The notes below the pieces were generated by a model. That model saw only the letters and a program-made list of their open reading frames with translations, made no database searches and was not told the origin of the DNA. Below, one piece after another: positions 58,077 to 64,000 of a stretch of DNA of 64,000 bases. Source of the stretch: Phaeobacter sp. G2. Lineage in GTDB: Bacteria > Pseudomonadota > Alphaproteobacteria > Rhodobacterales > Rhodobacteraceae. Positions within the stretch are counted from its first letter, which is position 1. Each line of letters opens with the position of its first letter. The translations under genes were made by a program, and so were the position numbers. Location of the stretch: the NCBI GenBank assembly GCA_025163595.1, contig CP104102.1, positions 91,870 through 155,869 of the forward strand, read 5' to 3'.

Positions 58077-59531
58077 ATGAAAGAAATGAATTATCCGACC
58101 ATCCAGCACCTCATCGGACGAGACTGGATCGCTTCTCCCACGCCAGAGGATCGTGCAGTCATAAACCCTGCAAACGGGCAAACTATCGGACAGATTCCGC
58201 AGGCTAGCGCCGCAGATCTAGACCATGCGGTTCACTCGGCCGAATCAGCTTTTCGCCGATGGAAAAACAGCTCTCCCATGGAACGAAGTGCGATTTTGCG
58301 GCGGTTTGCCGACCTGCTGCGCCAAAATGACAGACTGATCGCTGGCTGGATCACTCTCGATGAAGGCAAGCCGCTGGCTGAGGCTTTGGCTGAGGTCCGC
58401 GCCTCGGCTGACCACGTTGACTGGCACGCCGAGGAATGTCGGCGCATTTATGGGCGCATCATTCCATCACGCAGCCCGCGGGTACAGCAGCTTGTCGTGC
58501 GCGAACCGATAGGCGTCTGCCTTGCCATCACGCCTTGGAATTTTCCGCTGAGCCAAGCGGTACGCAAGGTCGCGGCGGCGCTTGCGTCAGGTTGCACGAT
58601 GATCTTAAAAGCCCCGGCAGAGGCTCCGGCGGGTTGCATGGCAATTGCTCGCTATCTGCTGGATGCAGGATTGCCCGAAGGCTGTCTGAACCTTGTCTGG
58701 GGTAATGCGGCCTTCATTTCGGAAACTCTAATTGCGCGCCCCGAGGTGCGCAAAATCACCTTCACCGGTTCGGTCGAGGTGGGCAAGCATCTGGCAGAAT
58801 TGGCTGGCCGCCATATGAAGCGGGCGACGATGGAGCTCGGCGGTCACGCGCCCGTATTGGTGTTCGACGACACCGATGCCACGGCCGCGGCGCGCGCCTT
58901 GGCGGTCAACAAGCTGCGCAATGCAGGCCAGGTGTGCATCGCCCCAACCCGGTTTTACGTACAACAAGGCATCTACGATCGATTTCTGTCCGAACTAGTT
59001 TCAGCATTTGAGAGCGTAAAGGTGGGCGCTGGTTTAGCCGAAGGCACGCAGATGGGACCATTGTGTCATCGCGGACGCGTGAATGCGATGGAAAAGCTCG
59101 TCGAGGATGCCCGCGAAAACGGCGCACGGGTGTTGACGGGAGGCAAAAGGCTTGGAAATCATGGTAACTTCTATGCCCCGACAATCGTCGATACGCCCAA
59201 CGACGACATTGACTTGATGCGCGAAGAACCCTTCGGCCCGATTGCTGTCGTCTCGTCTTTTCGTGACATAGAGGACGGACTGTCGCGGGCCAACGGGCTA
59301 CCCTTCGGGCTGGCGTCCTATGTCTTTACCAATTCGTTAGAGCGTGCAGATAAAGCAGCTGCGGGTTTGCAGGCAGGTATGGTAAGCATCAACCAGTTCG
59401 GCCTCGCTCTGCCCGAGACTCCGTTTGGAGGCGTGAGAGACAGCGGCTATGGGACTGAAGGCGGGACGGAAACCTTCGAAGGCTATCTCATTACCAAATT
59501 TATCTCGCGCAATCGCGCGCCAGTGCTGTGA
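58077..59531 (+). CDS. Aldehyde dehydrogenase, succinate-semialdehyde/omega-oxo-acid type, cluster C copy
   Basis: The ATG at 58077, with GAGGG upstream, gives 484 residues, exactly the length of the cluster A paralogue at 16329, and the N-termini align. Catalytic residues are present in ITPWNFPLSQ (Asn near 155), MELGGHAPV (Glu near 253) and GQVCIAPTRF (Cys near 287). It would oxidise an omega-oxo acid such as 6-oxohexanoate to the dicarboxylic acid. It overlaps a GTG and lies 8 bases from the fusion enzyme start, forming an operon with it. The control region upstream carries the candidate IclR operator. Confidence 0.9.
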   Translation: MKEMNYPTIQHLIGRDWIASPTPEDRAVINPANGQTIGQIPQASAADLDHAVHSAESAFRRWKNSSPMERSAILRRFADLLRQNDRLIAGWITLDEGKPLAEALAEVRASADHVDWHAEECRRIYGRIIPSRSPRVQQLVVREPIGVCLAITPWNFPLSQAVRKVAAALASGCTMILKAPAEAPAGCMAIARYLLDAGLPEGCLNLVWGNAAFISETLIARPEVRKITFTGSVEVGKHLAELAGRHMKRATMELGGHAPVLVFDDTDATAAARALAVNKLRNAGQVCIAPTRFYVQQGIYDRFLSELVSAFESVKVGAGLAEGTQMGPLCHRGRVNAMEKLVEDARENGARVLTGGKRLGNHGNFYAPTIVDTPNDDIDLMREEPFGPIAVVSSFRDIEDGLSRANGLPFGLASYVFTNSLERADKAAAGLQAGMVSINQFGLALPETPFGGVRDSGYGTEGGTETFEGYLITKFISRNRAPVL

Positions 59532-59539
59532 GGATGCCC

Positions 59540-61621
59540 ATGCCTGTTGAATTAAGCTTCTCAAATGACGCAGCAATTCTGACCATAGACAATTCGCCGC
59601 TTAACCTAATCAACGCGGAGGTTCGGGCTGGAATACAACACTGTATCTTCAAAGTCCTCGAAACTGGGGCTACCAGGCTGATTATCACCGGCACAGGAAC
59701 GACCTTCGTCGCGGGCGCGGATGCGAAGGAATTCGGTAAGTTGCCTGTTGATCCACAACTAAATGATGTGCTGATGCAACTTGCACACCTCCCGATTCCT
59801 ACTATCGCAGCAATCAACGGGGCTGCGCTTGGTGGGGGACTAGAGATTGCTCTGGCTTGCTGCTATCGCATCGCCTCAACTTCTGCCAAACTGGGCTTGC
59901 CAGAGGTAAACTTGGGGATCGTGCCTGGCGCAGGGGGAACCCAAAGACTGCCGCGACTTATCGGTATTGAAGCTGCGCTTGACATGATTGTCACCGGGAA
60001 GGCTGTTTCCGCCGAGCAGGCACTGAAAATGGGACTGATCCAGCTGCTAGCCGATGACCCGCTTGGCGCGGCCATAGCTCTCGATGACGATGTACTAGAG
60101 GCGGCACAGGCACCCGACAATCTTCCTTCACCAAAGCCAAACCACGTCGCAGCGGAAGTCGCCCGAGCGCATGTAGCGCGGCGTATGCCTGGCCAGAATG
60201 CCCCGCAGGTTGCGGTGAACCTAGTCGCGGCCAGTGCGACGACGCCGCTGCACGACGCACTAGCCAGCGAGCGCTCTGCGTTTTTGGACCTTCGTACCTC
60301 GGATCAGGCGCGGGCCCTTAGGCACGTTTTCTTCACCGAGCGTACCGCAACCAACAAGGGGCGCGCCTACCCCCGACCTTCCCGAGATGCTGAAACCGCC
60401 ATCGTGGTCGGTGGTGGCAATATGGGCGCAGCTATTGCGTACACGCTGGCGACCGCAGGGATCTCGGTGACTGTCGTCGAACGTAGTGCCTCGTCCGCCG
60501 AGTGGGCCAGTAAAAACCTGCAAAAGCTGATTGATCAGGGTATCAGTCGCGGTATTCTGTCCGTCGATGCGGCAAAGACGGTTGAAGACCGGCTGGTTAC
60601 GGTCTCAGGCTATGACGCTCTGCCACCAACCGATCTAGCAATCGAGGCGGCCTTCGAGGATTTTGCGGTTAAGACCGCGATCCTGACCGAACTCGAAGGC
60701 GCACTGCCACCCGAGACCATCATTGCCACAAACACATCCTATCTCGATGTAAATCGGCTCTCTGATGGGTTGAAACACCCGGCACGCTTTGTAGGGATGC
60801 ATTTCTTCAGTCCTGCGCATATTATGAAACTTCTGGAAGTCGTCAGGAGCGACCGAACGTCAGACGGAACATTAGGTGCAGCACTTGTGCTGGCGCACAG
60901 GCTTGGTAAAATCCCGGTACTGTCTGGTGTTTGCGATGGCTTCATCGGAAACCGAATTTTGTCGAGCTACCGTCGCGCCGCTAATCGCCTTCTGGTGGAG
61001 GGGGCTAATGTCGACGAGATCGACGCGGCTATGCGCGGATTCGGTATGGCGATGGGTCCATATGCTGCACAGGACATGTCGGGGCTGGACATCGCCTACG
61101 CGAATATCCGTCGCAAGGCAGTTGCCGAAGGGAACTGCTGTGGTCACGTGCCCTTGGTCGAGCGGCTGGTCGAAAAGCACAAACGCCTAGGACGCAAATC
61201 GGGCGCCGGATGGTACGACTATGGGCCAGACGGCAAACCCTCACATTCGGAGCTGGTCGCTAGCGAAATACTCCGTGTCTCAGAAGAAATGAACTTCACT
61301 CGCCGCGAGTTCTCAGCTGACGAAATCGTAGAAAGCCTCTTGCTCACAATGGTGGCGGAAGCCTGCGATATCCTTGACGAAGGCGTAGCAGAAAAACCGC
61401 AAGACATCGACCTAGTAATGATTCACGGCTACGGATTTCCCCGCTGGCGGGGAGGCCTGATGCACCACGCCAAAAATATCGGCAAGGATCGGTTGACCGC
61501 GCTCTTCAGCGCGCATGTCAAAGAGGATCCTTGCGGCTGGAGGGTGCCTCGTTATTTAGAAAGAGTTTTCGCGACCGGGGAGGAACATGTCAGCATGTTT
61601 CCCACGATCACCGGCAGATAA
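59540..61621 (+). CDS. Enoyl-CoA hydratase/3-hydroxyacyl-CoA dehydrogenase fusion, cluster C copy
   Basis: The start at 59540, after TGAGGATGCCC, aligns residue for residue with the cluster A paralogue; earlier in-frame starts are also possible. The 693-residue protein has the crotonase core with GAALGGGLEIALACCYRI near 95 and LPEVNLGIVPGAGGTQ near 121. The dehydrogenase part has IVVGGGNMGAAIAYTLATAG near 290-309, NTSYLDVNRLS, and the catalytic His in GMHFFSPAHIMKLLEVV. The C-terminal motif IHGYGFPRWRGGLM is kept. It catalyses hydration and dehydrogenation of the enoyl-CoA from the acyl-CoA dehydrogenase. A decayed insertion sequence begins 20 bases after its stop. Confidence 0.92.
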   Translation: MPVELSFSNDAAILTIDNSPLNLINAEVRAGIQHCIFKVLETGATRLIITGTGTTFVAGADAKEFGKLPVDPQLNDVLMQLAHLPIPTIAAINGAALGGGLEIALACCYRIASTSAKLGLPEVNLGIVPGAGGTQRLPRLIGIEAALDMIVTGKAVSAEQALKMGLIQLLADDPLGAAIALDDDVLEAAQAPDNLPSPKPNHVAAEVARAHVARRMPGQNAPQVAVNLVAASATTPLHDALASERSAFLDLRTSDQARALRHVFFTERTATNKGRAYPRPSRDAETAIVVGGGNMGAAIAYTLATAGISVTVVERSASSAEWASKNLQKLIDQGISRGILSVDAAKTVEDRLVTVSGYDALPPTDLAIEAAFEDFAVKTAILTELEGALPPETIIATNTSYLDVNRLSDGLKHPARFVGMHFFSPAHIMKLLEVVRSDRTSDGTLGAALVLAHRLGKIPVLSGVCDGFIGNRILSSYRRAANRLLVEGANVDEIDAAMRGFGMAMGPYAAQDMSGLDIAYANIRRKAVAEGNCCGHVPLVERLVEKHKRLGRKSGAGWYDYGPDGKPSHSELVASEILRVSEEMNFTRREFSADEIVESLLLTMVAEACDILDEGVAEKPQDIDLVMIHGYGFPRWRGGLMHHAKNIGKDRLTALFSAHVKEDPCGWRVPRYLERVFATGEEHVSMFPTITGR

Positions 61622-61640
61622 GTTGTCTTTCTGTGGTAGA

Positions 61641-62690
61641 GGGAGTCTGTTTTGCAAATGGGGTGATGGCCGTGGTTGCCCTTTCCCCGGATAAACTTAT
61701 CCCACAGCTTCCGTAACGGGTATGCCGAGTGCAGTGTATCCGTTCAGGACGGCGATGCGGACTGGGAGTGCCGCGACCTGACGGTCAAAGTCCCGCGCTA
61801 TAAGGCGATGCCCCAGCGACATGACACAGTTCATTTTCGTCTCGACACTGCTTCGGCGGTGGTATCCGCTCCATCGTCGCCAGAGCGCGCGAGCCAGGCA
61901 CTTCGCCGCGCGCAGGGCCTCGTTTCGCGCCACGGCTCCGGCGGTGATGGTCTTCCATGGCTTTGCGTTCTTGCGTGGCGGGATAACGGCGTGGGCACCA
62001 CGGTCAGCAATTGCGTCGTGGCATTTCCGTGTGTCGTAGGCACCGTCAGCCATGACACTGCCGATCTACTGGTCCGCCGGGATCTGGTTGAGGAGGTCGG
62101 GTAAAACCCATGCATCGCCGATGTGGCTCCCTGTGACCTCGTCACTGCGCGAACCTCCAGTGTTTCCTCGTCAACCCCGAGATGGATCTCGGTCCAGACG
62201 CGCCGTTTGGGTCCACCATGCTTGCGGGCGTGCCACTCGCCTTCGCCCGCGACTTTGATACGCGTGCTGACAGCAGGTGCAGCGGCCCCTTGGAGCCGCG
62301 ATTCGAGATGTTCACGGCCAGGGTCTTCTGACGCCGGGACAGGGTGCTGAAGTCGGGCACAGTCCGGACGAGACCAACCAGCTGCAGCAGGCTCTAGACG
62401 AACCCAGTCGTCTACCGGAGCGCCATGCCGAATAACACCTTCATGGAAAGGCAGGTCTGGCTGGAGGCATCGCTGTAGGTCTGCTGCCGGCCACGACTGC
62501 CTATCGGCGCGGCCTCCCAGCTCATTTCGGGGTCGAACCAGATTGCCAGAGCGCCCCGGCGCTTGAGCGCTTCATTGTAGGCTCGCAAGTTCCTGGTGTT
62601 GTAGGTCGGGGGTGCAGTCTGCTCATGCACCCCGGCTACCAAGCCGGGTTCATAAGATGGATCCCGCACGGAATTTGTTCAACAGAGCCT
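61641..62690 (-). pseudogene. Decayed IS5-family insertion sequence with broken transposase
   Basis: On the minus strand, three pieces of one IS5-family transposase can be read in different frames. N-terminal residues lie at about 62412-62669 (YNEALKRRGALAIWFDPE, QQTYSDASSQTCL). The middle is at about 62142-62360 (PDFSTLSRRQKTLAVNI, RGSKGPLHLL). The C-terminal part is at about 61697-62053 (DGAYDTRKCHDAIADRGAHAVIPPRKNAKPWK, WRRWSGYHRRSSVETKMNCV). Frameshifts near 62060-62140 and 62360-62410 break it. Possible terminal repeats are GAGTCTGTTTTGCAAAT (61643-61659) and the complement of AATTTGTTCAACAGAGCC (62672-62689). It separates the hydrolase and monooxygenase genes from the rest of cluster C. 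Confidence 0.85.
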
Positions 62691-62882
62691 AGTAGCAGGC
62701 ATATCTGCCTCACGACAGGCTGAGCAAGATCATACAATTTCCAAAGCAGGTATGTTCAATACACGGTGCATTCTTCGCCCTTACTCTGAGATCATTGGCG
62801 TACGCCTCAGACCGTTTGACGCCTCCGAGATTGGCGACGTCAGGTGGTGGCTTTGCCAAATGTTACTCTTGGGAGGATAAAT

Positions 62883-63785
62883 ATGGAAATCAGTAGAGAA
62901 GCGGATACGCTGCGGGCGCTTTATCAGAATTGGACCGATCAGATGGTCGAGAACCCAGACCTGACGATCGCGAACTTGCGCAGCATGTTCGATGAATGGG
63001 GGCAGCCTGCTCTAGAGCCGGAAAACGTTAGCTACAAAAGCGATCATATCGGAGGAGTCGAGGCTATCTGGGCACTGCCTGTCGGGGCCGATACCTCGCG
63101 TGTAATTGTTTACACTCATGGTGGCGGCTTTGCCGTCGGCTCAGCCGATAGTCATCGAAAAATGGCAGGGCACCTCGCTAAGGTGCTTGGGGTTACGTCG
63201 GTGATCCTGCACTATCGACGCGCACCCGAGCACCCATTTCCGGCGCAGATCGAAGATGCGGTAGCCGCGTACACAGCATTGCTGGATAAGGGCTTCAAGG
63301 CAAGAAATATTCTGACCGCTGGCGACAGTGCTGGCGGCAATCTTGCCATCGCCAGCGTGCTGAAATTTCGCGAACTTGGGCTGCCACTGCCCGGAGCGGT
63401 CATCGCATATTCGCCCTGGCTAGACATGGCGATGCGCGGGGAAACACTGGAAACCAACGCGGAAACCGATGCGCTAGTCGGGAAACCGATTCTCGAAGCG
63501 ATGGCGGGAATGTTCCTCGGTGAAGGCACTGATCAGCTAAATCCGTTGGCCAACCCTCTGGAGAACGATTTCACCGGTTACCCGCCGCTTTATATCAATG
63601 CCGGAGGGGCTGAGACGCTTAGGAGCGATGCCGAGCGGTTGCACGAAAAGGCCAAGGCACAGGGCGTAAATGTGACCCTGTCTATCGTCGAAGGCATGCA
63701 GCATGTCTTTCCCGCGCTTTCGGGACGCGCGCCCGAGGCGAACGAGGAACTTGGTCGCATCGCCGCATGGTATCAGGCCCTCTGA
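62883..63785 (+). CDS. Alpha/beta hydrolase, hormone-sensitive lipase type (lactone hydrolase candidate)
   Basis: The ATG at 62883 follows GGGAGGATAAAT and gives 300 residues. The oxyanion motif is YTHGGGFAVGS (about 76-86). The nucleophile motif is GDSAGGN (about 150-156). The acid and base are likely in the DAERLHEKAK and EGMQHVFPALSG regions near the C-terminus. It matches family IV (HSL-type) esterases, which include the monoterpene epsilon-lactone hydrolases and caprolactone hydrolases of Baeyer-Villiger pathways. It stands 120 bases before a flavoprotein monooxygenase gene. Opening a lactone to a hydroxy acid is therefore the best guess, but other esters are possible. Confidence 0.85.
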   Translation: MEISREADTLRALYQNWTDQMVENPDLTIANLRSMFDEWGQPALEPENVSYKSDHIGGVEAIWALPVGADTSRVIVYTHGGGFAVGSADSHRKMAGHLAKVLGVTSVILHYRRAPEHPFPAQIEDAVAAYTALLDKGFKARNILTAGDSAGGNLAIASVLKFRELGLPLPGAVIAYSPWLDMAMRGETLETNAETDALVGKPILEAMAGMFLGEGTDQLNPLANPLENDFTGYPPLYINAGGAETLRSDAERLHEKAKAQGVNVTLSIVEGMQHVFPALSGRAPEANEELGRIAAWYQAL

Positions 63786-63905
63786 CACCTGTACTCGCAC
63801 TGCATTGCGGTGCGGTGCGGTGCGAGAGAAACCCCTACGACACATTCATCTGCCATCTCACCCGCAAACTGCGGGGCGGAGCAGTCTTACTCTGGGAGGA
63901 GTGAC

Positions 63906-64000
63906 ATGAACATTCAGACTGAGATTACTAAAACATCCGGAGCGGATTACGACGCAGTCGTCATTGGCGCGGGCTTCGGCGGGCTTTACGCCGTCCACAA
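63906..64000 (+). CDS. FAD-dependent monooxygenase, probably Baeyer-Villiger type, 3' partial
   Basis: The gene starts at 63906 after GGGAGGAGTGAC and runs off the window. Only about 31 residues are visible: a polar leader and then DYDAVVIGAGFGGLYAVH, the FAD-binding GxGxxG motif in the form usual for cyclohexanone monooxygenase-type (class B) flavoproteins. The neighbour is a lactone-hydrolase-like protein and the operon further left handles omega-hydroxy and oxo acids. A ketone-to-lactone monooxygenase is thus the favoured reading. Any other two-dinucleotide-binding flavoprotein could begin the same way. Confidence 0.6.
   Translation, partial: MNIQTEITKTSGADYDAVVIGAGFGGLYAVH

Noticed and set aside
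63804..63824. TGCGG repeated three to four times before the last gene
   Set aside because: A very short microsatellite-like run; part of it can pair in a 7-bp hairpin (63794-63800 with 63820-63826), but nothing supports a function.

Overview
The window reads as accessory DNA from an alphaproteobacterium, most likely a member of the Rhodobacterales (Roseobacter/Paracoccus-like). The evidence is a moderately high GC content, a DctPQM-type TRAP transporter, many CoA-dependent catabolic genes, PcaF-type thiolases, and a plasmid/ICE backbone gene set (DUF736, DUF2493, DUF3768, Toprim, strawberry-notch helicase, large ParB-like protein) that I associate with plasmids and islands of that order. This assignment is inference. 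No rRNA, tRNA or CRISPR array was seen.

Layout. (1) 1-4.9 kb: an operon with a gentisate 1,2-dioxygenase (cut by the window edge), a maleylpyruvate-isomerase-like protein, an aldehyde dehydrogenase and a TAT-exported GMC oxidoreductase, closed by a hairpin terminator. (2) 5.6-10.2 kb: a complete ribose-type ABC importer. (3) 10.4-26.5 kb, cluster A: acyl-CoA dehydrogenase, zinc-type alcohol dehydrogenase, 3-oxoadipyl-CoA-type thiolase, hydratase/3-hydroxyacyl-CoA dehydrogenase fusion, aldehyde dehydrogenase, two flavin reductases, a luciferase-like flavin monooxygenase, RibB, a CaiB-type CoA-transferase, a divergent crotonase, an AcoR-like regulator with a degenerate AAA+ domain, an SDR and a stand-alone riboflavin kinase. 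(4) 26.7-37.2 kb, cluster B: TRAP transporter, SDR, CoA-transferase, HTD2-type hydratase, a VOC protein, an IclR regulator, 3-hydroxyacyl-CoA dehydrogenase and a second thiolase. (5) 37.3-51.9 kb: a plasmid/ICE-like block transcribed leftward and carrying an IS110-family (IS1111-like) element. (6) 52.1-64 kb, cluster C: thioesterase, AraC regulator, CoA-transferase, Fe-alcohol dehydrogenase, acyl-CoA dehydrogenase, IclR regulator, aldehyde dehydrogenase, hydratase/dehydrogenase fusion, a decayed IS5-family copy, an HSL-type hydrolase and the start of an FAD-dependent monooxygenase.

How the genes may work together. Clusters A and C hold closely similar copies of one module: aldehyde dehydrogenase, CoA-transferase, acyl-CoA dehydrogenase and the hydratase/dehydrogenase fusion. 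This module would turn an omega-oxo acid into a dicarboxylyl-CoA and beta-oxidise it. The PcaF-type thiolases in A and B could finish the route by making succinyl-CoA and acetyl-CoA. The two copies have different oxygenating front ends. Cluster A has a two-component luciferase-like monooxygenase with its own FMN-supply genes (ribB and riboflavin kinase). Cluster C has a probable Baeyer-Villiger monooxygenase plus a lactone hydrolase. A reasonable inference is that both serve ring opening of alicyclic or terpenoid alcohols and ketones; the substrate cannot be read from sequence. The strongest leads are the self-supplied FMN system of cluster A, the GAFTGA-less regulator beside a 28-bp palindrome, the IS1111-like element with its non-coding right end, and the structured leaders in the plasmid-like block.
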